From positions 739,313-803,312 of the forward strand of contig CAUYUJ010017649.1 of NCBI GenBank assembly GCA_963575745.1: DNA of 64,000 nt, given 5' to 3'. The stretch is from Prorocentrum cordatum (taxonomy: Eukaryota > Sar > Dinophyceae > Prorocentrales > Prorocentraceae). Shown here piece by piece: positions 22,946 to 33,599 of this stretch. Position numbers and translations under genes: made by a program. How positions within the stretch are numbered: the first letter of the stretch is position 1; each line of letters opens with the position of its first letter. Under the pieces are notes generated by a model. The model was not told the DNA's origin, did no database searches, and saw nothing but the letters and a program-made list of their open reading frames with translations.

Positions 22946-23067
22946 CAACATAAGAAGAGAACAACTTCGATTCGCAATTTTCCCCCACGATGCCGTCCGT
23001 ATTGGCCAAGGATACTCAACTCTCAGTGGTGAAGGTGGGGGGGACCCAATGACGATCCGGGGGTGGC

Positions 23068-23071
23068 GTAC

Positions 23072-23104
<33 letters not shown>

Positions 23105-23127
23105 AAGAAATATATATATATATATAA
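23068..23127. repeat. (TA)n(GA)n(TA)n compound microsatellite
   Basis: TA run, then GA run, then a second TA run. Confidence 0.95.
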
Positions 23128-23483
23128 CACCAAAAAAACGAAACTAGGACGAGGGTAAAATCGTATGAGGATACAGCAAGAATCTCTATGATCTGGCGCC
23201 TCTGGAGGATGTCTCTGGCGCCGCACTCTTTGCAGAGCGTTCCAGAACGCTCGGGAACGGATTATCTGCGTCCCAACCCCGTGGGAATCTAACACGGGTA
23301 CCTCCCAGAGTGTGCGCCCTGACCCAAATCCCGAAGCGAGCCCAGCCGCGGCGGCGAAGACCCCCTAGGAGGCACACCCGAGCGCAAAACCGCAGGAAGG
23401 CTATCGGCGAGATCGGCGTCGGTGGCGAAACGCCAGGAAACATCCGCACTCACGGCTGCTGGAGTCTTGCCCTGCATCCCTGG
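23128..23483. other. spacer with AGCGTTCC palindrome
   Basis: No gene recognised. AGCGTTCCAGAACGCT (near 23230-23246) is a near copy of the palindrome at 23794-23809. Confidence 0.5.
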
Positions 23484-23650
23484 GTCGGCGGCGAGCGAGG
23501 GGGGAAGTGAGAAGGAGAAGGCCTTCTCAGAAGGCGGCGGGTTTCTGTGCTTTCGGGAAGGCTCAGAAAACTTCTCAGAAGGCGGGGGGACTCCCCAGCC
23601 TTCTGAGAAGACCTTCTCCCTCTCACCTCCCCCCTGGGGTCGCCGCCGAC
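23484..23650. mobile_element. 167-bp MITE-like foldback element
   Basis: Terminal inverted repeats of about 52 bp, roughly 85% identical: GTCGGCGGCGA, then AGGGGGGA, GTGAGA, GGAGAAGG and CTTCTCAGAAGGC in both arms. Flanked by TGG at 23481-23483 and 23651-23653 (possible 3-bp target duplication). Loop of about 60 bp with a third partial arm. No coding capacity. Confidence 0.83.
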
Positions 23651-23763
23651 TGGGGAGTGATGGACATGGACACTTTCCCACCCTGCACCCTGAAGGGCGG
23701 AGATATACCCATGTGCGCACCACTCATCGACGGGCCTAAAACAGGGCTAGGATCGGGATAAAT

Positions 23764-23816
23764 CGCTCCAGAGCGTTCCGGAGCGCTCTCAGAGCGTTCC
23801 GGAACGCTCTGGAGCG
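23764..23816. repeat. 18-bp perfect inverted repeat, 17-nt loop
   Basis: CGCTCCAGAGCGTTCCGG (23764-23781) pairs with 23799-23816. The right arm includes AGCGTTCCGGAACGCT. Confidence 0.92.
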
Positions 23817-24940
23817 GCCGCGGCGCCCAATACATCCTCCAAACCCGCCGATTCTCAGAGATTTCGAGTTATCCCGATCCGATTTTGTCCCGATCTCCGC
23901 GTCGTTTTAGGGCCCTCGAGACCCCGGGCCACGCCTCGGAGGCAGCGGCTGTCACCGTGTCCCGGCGCGGTGCGCGGTGCGCGGTGCGCGCCGTCGCCTC
24001 GAGCAGCGGCGCGTCCCCGGGCGCGGGGGCCGCTGCGGCTCCGGGCGCGGGGGCGGCCCCGGGCGGCGCAGCGGCTCCGGGCGCGGGAGGGCCCGCCGCC
24101 TCCGGCGCTCCCTCGGCTCCGGCCTGGGCGCGGGTCGCCGACGCCGCCGCCTGTGCCGCCGCCGCCGCCTGCGCCACCGCCGCCACCGCCGGCCGCCATC
24201 GCGTCGAGCTGGGCGACGGCCACGGGCACTGTTCTGGCTGCGTCCGGCTGGTCGTGGCTGCGGTGGCCTGCCGAGAGCCTCGGGAAGGCCCAGCAGGCTC
24301 TCTGGGAGAGGCGGACCCTGCCGCGAAGGCTGGAAGCAGGCCTTGGCCCAAAAAAGATCCCCGAGACAAGTCCAAGCCACGGTGTAAAAAGCCAGAGCGC
24401 GAAGCAGCGACGACCGCCCCGACCCCTGACCCAAGACACCTGTCTTGCGCTCACTTCCTCTCCTCGGCCACATGCTCGCAAAGGTTTGCTGCCTCCACCG
24501 GCCCCGCTCTCCCCCTCAGTTTCTTAGCGGGATGATCCTCGCTGCAGAGTGCCGCATTGGAAGGAAGTGAGGCAAGCGAGGGGCGACCTGAATTCAGAGT
24601 TTGGGTGGCGCGCAAACTGCTGTGGGGCGAGACAGGAGGCGCTCTTCTACGCAGGGTGCTCATCTGAAGTGATCGGAGGTGGAAAAAGAGTGCGAAAGGG
24701 ACGCGGGTCCCGAGGCCGAGGAGGTTCCCGGTGAACCGAAACATCCTAGGTAGCAGCCCAAGAATTGCCGCACGCGCCTGATTTGCGTCACGTGTGCCAG
24801 CCTCAGTCTACATCAGTACTTGCACTACCTCAGGCCAGCCAGCACTGTCTGTGCCAGCCTATCTGCTGCATGCTACACACGTCGCCTGTTTTTGATGCAC
24901 ATGCTTTTACTGTACTGCTAACCTTGACTAGACATAGTGA
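23817..24940. other. GC-rich spacer without recognised gene
   Basis: Includes GGGCGCGG-rich words (24000-24130) and CCGCCGCC runs. Several long open frames on both strands reflect high GC; none shows a domain. Confidence 0.45.
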
Positions 24941-24959
24941 TGAGGAGGAGGAGGAGGAG

Positions 24960-24994
<35 letters not shown>

Positions 24995-24995
24995 G
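24941..24995. repeat. (GGA)n microsatellite
   Basis: GAGGAGGAGG with two GAA variants. Confidence 0.95.
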
Positions 24996-25139
24996 CGCGC
25001 GCATGCTCTGTGCCCTGGCGGGCCTCTCTTTCTGTTGCATTCCTCTGCCGCCTCTTGGTGCATTCCCGCTACGCACGCCCTTTCGCGGCGTTTTTGCAGT
25101 GCGAACATAACAGGCAATGCCGTCATGTCCGCTCAACGA

Positions 25140-25267
25140 GAGGAGGAGAAGGAGGAGGAGGAGGAGGAGGAGGAGGAGGAGAGGGAGGAGGAGGAGGAGG
25201 AGGAGGAGGAGGAGGAGGAGGAGGAGGAGGAGGAGGAGGAGGAGGAGGAGGAGGAGGAGGAGGAGGA
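25140..25267. repeat. (GGA)n microsatellite, about 128 bp
   Basis: Nearly pure GGA; followed by a diverged 40-bp direct repeat (about 25320-25359 and 25403-25441). Confidence 0.96.
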
Positions 25268-25887
25268 GGGGGGAGGATCGAGGAGAGAGACAGAAAAGAG
25301 GGGGGGGTACAGAAGAGGAGAGCTGGAGGAGGGCGGTGAGGAGATGTCGGAAGCAAAAAAAAAGGAGGAGAGAGGCAGAAAGGGAGGGGGGGAGAAGGGG
25401 GGAGCAGGAGGAGGGCGGCGAGGAGGTGCCGGAAGCAAAACCAATCTCAAGGGGTCTCTCAGGGTCCCCGGAGGCCGCTGGAGGTCCCCGAGACGCCCCC
25501 AGAGGTTCCAAAATCCCCCGGAGGCCTCCCGAGGCCTCGGGAAGCCCACTACCATGGGACCCAAAAGACCGCCCACACCGTGCACGAGCTGCTCTTGAGA
25601 AGGAACAGAAGCGCCCTCGACCTGCCCAGAGCCGTCGAAAGGGCCCCAAGGTCGGAGCGCCCACGCCGAAGGGAGCACGCGCACCGCCCCCATGGGCTGG
25701 GCCCAGCACGAGCCTGGCCAGCCCCTGCACGCGGCAAGCCTGCAGGGCCTGGTCGCCCGACGAAAATCGGGTTGACCCAAAATTTGGACGCCCGAAATTT
25801 GACCCAAAATTTCGAGATTATGCTGAGGTCTGCTGGGCTACTTTTATTATCTCTCCCTGAACCCCGAACTTTATTATCCCCTAGTGT
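25268..25887. other. spacer with short CCCAGAGG-type periodic words
   Basis: Periodic CCNNGAGG words at 25450-25560 resemble the CCAAGATGGC family. No gene recognised. Confidence 0.5.
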
Positions 25888-26101
25888 TTATTCTCACGGG
25901 CATGAGGGTACCGAAAGAATGGGTACAGTGCCCAACAACAACTGTTGTCCCAAACCAACAGCGGCCGCTGTTGGGCAGGCGGCCTTCTGTCTCAGGCGGA
26001 CACAGGCCGCGGCGGCGCGGACAGCGAGTCCTGATCAAAATGAACAGGAACTGCTGTTGGGCAGTGTACCCATTCTTTCCGTACCCATTTCGGGCGTCCA
26101 G
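25888..26101. mobile_element. MITE family M1, copy A
   Basis: About 214 bp. Inverted ends: GGGTACCGAAAGAATGGGTA at the left and, reading inward from the right end, GGGTACGGAAAGAATGGGTA; both continue into TGCCCAACA. The centre holds the 20-bp palindrome CCAACAGCGGCCGCTGTTGG. A second copy lies at 51047-51479. No ORF. Confidence 0.87.
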
Positions 26102-26379
26102 ACAAGAGGGGCTCCAGCGACAAGGGGGTGGTGCAATAAAGTTGGTGCAATAGAGTTGTGGGGTTGCAATACATTTAGGGCGTGCAATACAATCCGGGGC
26201 ACAAATGTCGGAGGTTGGTGGGTGAGATCGAAGTGGAACGGAGAGCCCCCCTACCAGGAAATCGGTTTCGGTTTCGTGTTCGTGCATGCCGTGCGTGCGG
26301 GCGAGGCGAAACTGCGTGGGCAGGGGAGAAGAAATTCCCCTGTGGCTGAGGCGCAGCCGGACCAAATGGTTCCCCCCCC

Positions 26380-26580
26380 CGGCAACCGGTGGCGCGCGGT
26401 GTCCCGCCGGTGTCCCGCTGGTGTGCCGCTGGTGTCACGCCGGTGTCCCGTCGTGGCTGGGCTGCGGCTGGACCCAAAGGTTCTCCGCCCGGCAACTGGT
26501 GGCGCGCGGTGTCCCGCTGGTGTCCCGCTGGTGTCCCGCTTGTGTCCCGCCGGTGTCCCGTCGTTGTCCCGTGGTGTCCC
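26380..26580 (+). repeat. GTGTCCCGCTGGT minisatellite
   Basis: Units of 10-13 bp based on GTGTCCCG. Confidence 0.9.
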
Positions 26581-27118
26581 GTGATGAGATCGACAGTGAG
26601 ATCGATAGTGAGATCGATAGTGAGATCGATAATGAGACGATCGTGATATCGACAGTGAGATCGATAGTGACATCGATAGTGAGATCGATCGAGTGGGATC
26701 GATAGCGAGATCGATAGTGGAATTGATAGTGAGATGAATAGTGAGATCGAAAGCGAGATCGATAGTGAGATCGATGGCGAGATCGATAGTGGGATCGATA
26801 GTGGGATGGATAGTGAGATCGACAGTGAGATCGATTGTGTCCCGTCGGTGTCCCATCGGTGTCCCGTCGGTGTCCCGTGGTTTCACGTGCAGAGATCGAT
26901 AGTGATATCGATAAGTGTCCCGTGCTTTCCCGTGGTGTCCCGTGGTGGCCCGTGGTGTCCCGTGGTGTCCCGTTGAGTGAGATGGATAGTGAGATCGACA
27001 AGTGTCCGTACTGTCCCGTGGTGTCCCGTGGTGCCCCGTTGAGTGAGATCGATAGTAAGATCGACAAGAGTCCCGTGGTGTCCCGTGGTGTCCCGTTGAG
27101 TGAGTGAGATAGTGAGAT
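26581..27118 (+). repeat. GAGATCGATAGT 12-bp repeat array
   Basis: Dominant 12-bp unit GAGATCGATAGT mixed with GTGTCCCGTG units from 26835 on. GATC sites recur at every unit. Confidence 0.93.
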
Positions 27119-27320
27119 CGATTGAGGCAGATATTGATTCCCCCCCTCTCCCCCCCCACAACCTCCTTATGACCCGAAGGGTGGTCGTATAGGTATTGCT
27201 GGGTTTTCCCGTGCAATACATATCGTGCAATACAATGCAATACAATTCTCCGGCGCAATACATTTGCAATTCAATCGCCTCAGATCTATTGCACCACCCC
27301 CTTTCAGCTGGACCCCCTTT

Positions 27321-28150
27321 GGGTGTGCTTGAGAAAAGTCCTCCCCTCTCCGTCCCTGGCCCCTCCTCCCTGGGCTGGGCGGGAAGCGCGCGCGCCTCCG
27401 CCTGAGCCTCCAACCCTGCGCCCGGGGCCTCCTCGACATCGCCGCCGCCCCCTGGGCCCGCGTCTGCGTCGTCGACCTGGCGCCCGCGGCCGCCGACGCC
27501 GAGCGTTATGAGGCAACTACTGGGAGGATTAAGCCCCACTGGGGGGCCGTTACGCCGGAGTAAGCCTCGGATTTAGCGGAATGAAGCAGGACTAGGCGGG
27601 AGTAAGCTGGATTCAGCCAGATTTCGGACCAGGGCAAACTCAGAATTTGACCTCCCAGGAGCTGCATCCGAACGAGCGGACACGCGCGGGCGCGCGCGCG
27701 CGCTGCCGGAGACCCGCGGCGACCCGAGAGAATCGCACCGCAGGTCTCGTCGCCAGGCTCGGCGTCTGGCGGCCTTCTCTGGAGCCCCCAGGCCGTCAAG
27801 GTCGGTCCAGGCTGACAAGCCAGTCTTGGGAGAGGGACGGAGGATCTCCAGGCAAGGGGTCGGTCCGCTGCTGTCGCCACGGGAGCGGGCGCACGGCAAG
27901 GGAGGAGCAGCAGCAGTGGCAGCAGGAGGAGCAGGAGTAGGAAAGAGAGACACCAGCGGCCGACCGTGCGCGCAACCAAAGACGGGAGCACGGACTGCGA
28001 CAAGGACGCTCGGGTGAACCTCACCTGGGCAGAATGTCCAAAAAGCCTTCATGCCCCGTCGGCCGGTCAACGCGGCGTTGAACCGTTCGCACCGGCAAGA
28101 CACATCGACCCAAAGCGATAGCGAAGGCAATCTCGCGCAAGCAGCCGCAC
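27321..28150. other. spacer without recognised gene
   Basis: GC-rich DNA; nothing recognised. It leads into a 33-bp tandem duplication (28278-28334, CCAGCGCGGCCGCCCAGAGG). Confidence 0.5.
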
Positions 28151-28927
28151 TCACCCGCGCTTGCCCGCAGCCGCACGCGGAACTTGGAGGAAACGGCCAC
28201 CCACTCGCCGACCTGCGACGCGCCAGCACCTGCTCCCAGCGCGGCCGCTCTCGACCCGCCATGGCCATGGCGGCCGCCCAGCGCGGCCGCCCAGAGGGGG
28301 CGGCCTGCTCCCAGCGCGGCCGCCCAGAGGGGGCCTCTCCCCGAAAGGCATTATCTGTGCTATTCTGCTCGTGCATGCCACGCGTGACAACGGGCCCAAA
28401 ATCACTTCCAACTGGTGGACATGCACGAGATTGTCGCGCACGTCTCCTCCTCCGCCGCGACAGGTAGCCACCGCGACCACATCGCCGACCGCTCTGGGAG
28501 TATCGTTGTGCACCGCAGGCTTGACCCTCGGATGCACCGAAGCCGCCCCGCCACTGTCGGCCAGTTTCCCTTCAGCCGCCGCGCCATGCACGCCGCAACC
28601 CAGTCGAATCACGCCGCCCGCCACCCGGCCGCACCCGCGCCCGCATGGCCGAGGGCGACCCGCAACCGGGCTACGGGGCAAGCGGCGCCTCCGACTCCCT
28701 CTGCTCAGGCCGCTCCGCCGCGGGACCAACCAACCTATCAAATTCCACAGACGAATCGATTTTCTTGGCACGGCTCGCTGTGAGTGTCTAAATGAGACCG
28801 GATTAGCCTGTGGCGACTGAGCGTTCCCTATCGGCTCCTCCTGGGGGTGCGCGAATGACATGCATGCGAAATCGCGATGATCATACGACTCCGACAAGAA
28901 GAGGCGCTGGGGGGCCACGACCAGCAT
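28151..28927 (-). CDS. hypothetical ORF, unrecognised
   Basis: 258-codon minus-strand frame opening MLVVAPQRLFLSESYDHRDF and continuing AHPQEEPIGNAQSPQ. The first 60 residues have natural composition; the rest becomes Arg/Gly/Ala-rich and runs through the 33-bp tandem repeat. No domain, signal peptide or membrane segment seen. Could be an exon of a longer gene or chance. Confidence 0.2.
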   Translation of the reverse strand: MLVVAPQRLFLSESYDHRDFACMSFAHPQEEPIGNAQSPQANPVSFRHSQRAVPRKSIRLWNLIGWLVPRRSGLSRGSRRRRLPRSPVAGRPRPCGRGCGRVAGGVIRLGCGVHGAAAEGKLADSGGAASVHPRVKPAVHNDTPRAVGDVVAVATCRGGGGDVRDNLVHVHQLEVILGPLSRVACTSRIAQIMPFGERPPLGGRAGSRPPPLGGRAGRPPWPWRVESGRAGSRCWRVAGRRVGGRFLQVPRAAAGKRG

Positions 28928-29561
28928 TTCTGATAAGACGTCATCACAAACTGGCTGCGAACTGGCACGTGTAACACCCCCATGGCGGTTCCCCCATTAG
29001 GGTGCCCCTCTGCTGCGTAATGAGTATATGCGAACGTGCACGGTCTCCGCGTGGTGGGACCCAATGCGAGTGAATCTGAATGTGGGTGGGTCTGAGTGCG
29101 AGTGAGTCTCAGCGCGGTTGACCCCGAGCATGAGTGGCAAGTCTGAGTTTGAACAAGTCTGAATTCCAGTGGGACTGAGCGCGTGATCAGAATAAGCTGA
29201 GTACGCATAGTATGCATACGAATAAATCTGAATATGAATGGGCAGTGTGTGATTGCTTTCTGTGTACATGTGCCTGGCTATGCCTCAACTGGGTCAGCGC
29301 CGACCTCAATGCGGGCAAGGGGAAGCATGCTGATTTTGGGCGCGAACGGGAAAATGCCCCCCAACTTGACGGCACGACCCTGGGGCGTCTCATGGCCACG
29401 GCTGCCACATCGCGGTGATATCGTGGCCCTGCCAGGAGGCGACTCCGATCCGCAGAGCAAGCAGACCGCCTGAGGCATCCCCACGACATTGGCGGGAATG
29501 GGCGATTGTCATGCATCCTGGCGTTTTGTCCTTGGGGTGATCAAGGTCCACGCCTGCCATA
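28928..29561. other. spacer with GAGTCTGAG-like words
   Basis: Degenerate 9-11 bp words (GAGTCTGA, GAATCTGA) at 29060-29190. No gene recognised. Confidence 0.5.
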
Positions 29562-29723
29562 TTGAAGGGGAATTTGGACACACAAATAAATACACACAAA
29601 TAAAAATATCCACCATATTTTCCCATATTTTCTGGGTTCTTGTCTTCCCCCCCACTTCCCATATTTTCCCATATTTTCTGGGAATCGCCGATTAGTTGTG
29701 CCTGTGTGTTTTTTCCCCTCCTG
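29562..29723 (-). repeat. dispersed repeat D1, copy 1
   Basis: Shares with 29843-30005 and 48966-49087 an A/T-rich core (CCCATATTTTCCCATATTTT, then CTGGG, CTTGTCTTCCC) and a tail GTGTCTGTGTGTTTTTTCC. The minus strand reads PENMGKYGGYFYLCVFICV in both nearby copies. Confidence 0.88.
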
Positions 29724-29842
29724 CCATATCGCGGCGATCGTGTGGCTCTCGCAAAAGCAAAAGGTGCCCCACGGACCCGCTCGCGCCCGGATTGCGGAGG
29801 CCTCTCAAGCGCAGCGCCTACTTGGCCCGGTGGGTGGATCTC

Positions 29843-30005
29843 TTTGAAGGGGAACTGGAACACACAAATAAATACACACAAATAAAAATATCCCCCATAT
29901 TTTCCCATATTTTCTGGGATTTTTGTCTTCCCGCCCAATTCCCATATTTTCGCATATTTTCTGGGGAATCGTCGATTAATTGTGTCTGTGTTTTTTCCTT
30001 TCCTG
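29843..30005 (-). repeat. dispersed repeat D1, copy 2
   Basis: About 88% identical to copy 1, in the same orientation 281 bp downstream. Confidence 0.88.
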
Positions 30006-30531
30006 ATTCTCACCACCCCATGATCGCCGCGATGCAACAGGCACAGCACCGGGGCCTACCAAAGACGAGTTCGACCAGGGGTCGAGCGGCCGGTTCGCGC
30101 CCAGGTTGTCGGGGCCTCCCACCCGAAGTGCATCTCCTCTTTTTTTTTTGTTTTTTGCTGTTTCTTGCTACGGAGCCTCTGGGGTTCTCTGTCCTTGAAG
30201 TGTCGAAGGGCCAAGGCGGTCGCCCTGCAGGGCGAGCAGTTCACTCTCCAAGGTGGCCTTGGCTCGGGTCCCCTGCGGGCGGAAGCACCCATCTGGACCC
30301 GAAGTGCATCTCTTGGGCCCTGTTGACGGGCATCTTCTCCGGGCCCCGTGATCACCTCTCTGTGGCAGGCACAGGGCGTGGGCCTGCCGAGGGGAGTGCC
30401 GACCCGGGGGTGCTCCCCGGGCCCGCTCGCGCACGCGTGCGCTTCGGACACGCCAGGCGCACAACTGGCAGCCCAAGACGCCGGGGTGTCCCCGATGGCC
30501 GCCTGAGGCCACGCCCCCCAAGCGCTGCTGC
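30006..30531. other. spacer without recognised gene
   Basis: CCCGAAGTGCATCTCTT occurs twice (about 30123 and 30298), a short direct repeat. Nothing else recognised. Confidence 0.5.
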
Positions 30532-30737
30532 GTTATCTCGGGTCGGGCGAAAGGGGGAGATAGCAAAGGGGGGGTTTGAGAATCAGCTCACGTAGCTGAT
30601 TTTCCCGGCGCCTCCCGGCTCCGGAGGCGGCTATGTATCGAGGAATGGGCCCCTCGGTGAGGCCGAAACCAGCTGCATGCAGCAAATTTCGTACCCCCCC
30701 TTTCCCAATCCCCCCCTTTCGCCCGGCCCGATTATCA
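30532..30737. mobile_element. 206-bp MITE-like element
   Basis: Terminal inverted repeats of about 45 bp share CGGG, CGGGCGAAAGGGGG and AAAGGGGGGGT. The interior contains AATCAGCT-CACGT-AGCTGATT (near 30580-30600), a second hairpin. No clear target duplication, no ORF. Confidence 0.75.
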
Positions 30738-30845
30738 TCCATGGAGTATGGCAGATGGCGCGTTGTGAAATGATCGCGCCTTTGCTGGCTTGTCGGCCAG
30801 GCAAAATACAGCGGCCGAGCACAAGCAGCCAGTCTGGCAGAAGAG
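30738..30845. other. short spacer
   Basis: Nothing recognised. Confidence 0.4.
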
Positions 30846-31169
30846 ATGCGGCGAAAGCTCTCACGACAGACTACTGAACCGAAAGGGCTTCGATCAATAC
30901 TATGTTTGAATCAAGAAAACTATCCCGAACCGACTGCGTGCAACAAGTGTGATGCATATTGCTTGACCCTGGTCGCCAACACCTACGTCGTCCAGGATCC
31001 GACATACTGGCCAACACGGGCTGTCTTCGCTACCCGCCTGTCCATGCTATTACCTGACTGCGATGTCCGAAACAACGCAACTATGAAAATGTTTACAAGC
31101 CAACACTACCAAGAAAGACCCACTCATTGGGCCATGACTGTGGGCGGTCGCAAAAGATCCTGGACCTGA
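30846..31169 (+). CDS. hypothetical ORF, unrecognised
   Basis: 107 codons of natural composition (LCLNQENYPEPTACNKCDAY, LVANTYVVQDPTYWPTRAVF) in a region free of simple repeats. A CxxCxxxC-like cluster (ACNKCDAYC) is present. No family recognised. Could be an exon. Confidence 0.3.
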   Translation: MRRKLSRQTTEPKGLRSILCLNQENYPEPTACNKCDAYCLTLVANTYVVQDPTYWPTRAVFATRLSMLLPDCDVRNNATMKMFTSQHYQERPTHWAMTVGGRKRSWT

Positions 31170-32090
31170 TTGAATGCAGGAATCCACCCAGAGAGGTGCC
31201 AGAACCTTCAAGAGGCCTCAAGACCCTCGTAGGTCCAAAGAAATCCTGACAGGTTCCGCCCTGTACACATCACCCTCAGACCTCCCAGCAAGGAAAAACC
31301 TCCCCCTCGGATCTTGGCGATAGCACGCTTCTGCGAGCAGGGACTGCGCCCCTTCGTATGCTTGACGAGACCAGCAATGCAACTGGCGGTCCCCGCTGGC
31401 AGCAGCAGCAGCCACCGCTAGGTAGGTCAGAGACCATCTTGGGGGCGACGAGCGCAATCATGCCGCCGGAGGACCTCGATCCCGTCGTCCTGGTCCTCGG
31501 CCTCAATCATCTGCATCTGGGGCGTCGGCTTCAGCCGCGCCTCGCACGTCGCACTCCCCTGACTCTCCGCGCTGACACACGTCATCCTCAGAGATTCCGA
31601 CCAGCCCCTAACGCATCAGTCGAACAGGTCGGCACGAGGGGGAGGGGCAAGCTGCTGGCTGGCCCACGCCTGTCAAGCCAAAAATGGGAGCACGTGGCAG
31701 CGAGGACCCGCGGCCACCCGCATGGTGCAATCCACAGCGGCCAACTTGCAAGATGCCACGTGCGTTTTGTTACTGGGACGGGGTGCGGATATGGGCGCTT
31801 GTTCCGAGCGGTCTATGCGAGACATAAGCGAGCGAACGGGACCGGTGCGCTGCGTTGCTTCAGTGGCCTTCTCGCGACGTTTCCATCTTGGTGGGCATGT
31901 GCTCGGTCTCGAAGCTGAGGGGCTCCTGGCATCCTTGCCTCGTGGGTGGGCTTCGGCTCAGACGCGCAGTATTGCGGCCTGCTTTCTCTGCGGACTCGTC
32001 TTGCCAGCGTCAATGAACCGGACTTCGCAATCCCTCCAGCCCTCTGGGCGGAGATAGTATAACGATTGCTCTTCTGGGTCTGGACGGAGG
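31170..32090. other. spacer; start of repeat C1
   Basis: Minus-strand PTPQMQMIEAEDQDDGIEVL (about 31530-31470) looks like natural protein but has no family. TCCCTCCAGCCCTCTGGG with a following GTATAACG (about 32028-32064) recurs at about 33541-33575. Confidence 0.45.
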
Positions 32091-32099
32091 GGCGCAAGG

Positions 32100-32680
32100 G
32101 CTAGAGAGCCCAACATGGCCAAATATGGCTCGGCGACGGCTCCAAGATGGCCGCCACCGATCGCCCAGCAGACCTACAAAATGCCCCAAGACGACCCCAA
32201 GACGGCTCCTCGTGCTCTCGGAGCTCCCCAAGGAGCCCGCCAAGAGGACAAAAATGGTTCCAAAACTATTCAAAATCAACATGCTGTGCCTCATCGCCTT
32301 CTCACCTCCGATGGGCATCTGAAGCCTCAAGACGGCCCCAGGATGGTCCCAGAGAGCCCCAAGAGGAGCCCAAGAGAGACCCGAGACGACCCAATAGGCT
32401 CACAAGATGCCCCCAAGAGTACCCCAAGAGGGTCTCAAGGCTCAATGTTTCTAAGGTGGGGTGTGGGGGTGGGGGGAAGTGGGCGGAATTAAGGAAACAC
32501 CTGTTCGAGTCATAGGGCCCAAGATCTCCCCAAGAAGACCCCTCCGCCCCGAGAGCCACGAGGGCCCGAAGACAGAAAAAACAGTCATGCAAGGGGCCCA
32601 AGATGGTCCCGAGACGGCCTGAAGATGATCCCAGGAAGGCCTCAAGAAGATCCCAAGAAAGCCCCAAGAGTCCTCGAAGA
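32100..32680 (+). repeat. CCAAGATGGC-family element with core
   Basis: Periodic cluster (CCAACATGGC, CCAAGATGGCC, CCCCAAGACGG) split by a 55-bp core at about 32285-32340 (TCATCGCCTTCTCACCTCCG, then ATGGGC, GCCTCAAGACGGCC). Related cores occur at 33880, 39510 and 56310. Confidence 0.8.
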
Positions 32681-32755
32681 GACACTCGCGACCCGCGAAG
32701 GGCTCCTCCTTGTTCTGTTTCCCATCCTCTCCCCCTACTCTTCCTCCTCATCCTC

Positions 32756-32813
32756 CTCCCCCGCCTCCTCCTCCTCCTCCTCCTCCTCCTCCTCCTCCTC
32801 CTCCTCCTCCTCC

Positions 32814-32897
<84 letters not shown>

Positions 32898-32906
32898 ATC
32901 ATCATC

Positions 32907-32942
<36 letters not shown>

Positions 32943-32967
32943 TCATCATCATCATCATCATCCGTCG

Positions 32968-33065
<98 letters not shown>

Positions 33066-33066
33066 G

Positions 33067-33099
<33 letters not shown>

Positions 33100-33350
33100 C
33101 ATCATCTCATCCTCATCATCATCATCATCATCATCATCATCGTCATCATCATCATCATCATCGTCATCATCATATTCCTCATCCTCATCATCATCATCAT
33201 CATTCATCTCATCATCATTCATCCTCCTCCTCCTCCCCTCTCCTCCTCCTCCTCCTCCTCCTCCTCCTCCTCCTCCTCCTCCTCCCCCTCCTCCTCTTCC
33301 TCCTCTTTCTCGTCCTCCTCCTCCTCATCCTCCTCCTCCTCCATCCTTGT
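32756..33350. repeat. (CCT)n(CAT)n(CCT)n array, about 600 bp
   Basis: CCT to 32813, a long CAT/ATC array to about 33215 with rare variants, then CCT to 33350. Confidence 0.97.
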
Positions 33351-33599
33351 TCCTTGTAGATAACTCTGCTCTGTCGCACACCCAGACGTGTGTCGGTAGG
33401 GCGGACCAGACTGTTCGCCTGAGACTTCCTCAAAATGTGTGAGCTTGACGCTTGCAATTGGCAACAGCTGCACGGATGGAGGTCGGGTCGCTTCCAAAAC
33501 ATGCCTATGTCTGTAGCGCCACGCACAATCGTCTTAACAAGTCCCTCCAGCCCTCTGGGTTTAGGTGGTATAACGCGTTGTTTCGTCTCTTTTCCACTG
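33351..33599. other. spacer with repeat C1, copy 2
   Basis: Carries TCCCTCCAGCCCTCTGGG followed by GGTATAACG. As at 32028, this lies shortly upstream of a CCAAGATGGC cluster. Confidence 0.55.

Larger units (their letters stand above)
26104..27320. mobile_element. 1.2-kb TIR element with internal minisatellites
   Basis: Inverted ends share AGGGG, TCCAGC and AAGGGGGTGGTGCAATA (left 26104-26138; right 27287-27320 in reverse). TGCAATACA words follow in both arms. The interior is a GTGTCCCGCTGG minisatellite (26380-26580) and a GAGATCGATAGT array (26581-27118). No target duplication seen. It abuts MITE M1 copy A. Similar in plan to the foldback element at 20179-21193. Confidence 0.75.

Noticed and set aside
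21542-22979. AACTTCGATTCG at 21542 and 22968 as repeat ends
   Set aside because: A shared 12-mer is expected by chance many times in 64 kb, and flanks do not match.
23885-24535. Ala/Gly/Pro-rich frames on both strands
   Set aside because: GC-driven open frames overlapping in several phases; no domain.
32103-32160. CCAAGATGGC words as spliced-leader relics
   Set aside because: The shared 10 bp is part of the periodic family; the flanking CTTGAG and TACGG of the leader are missing.
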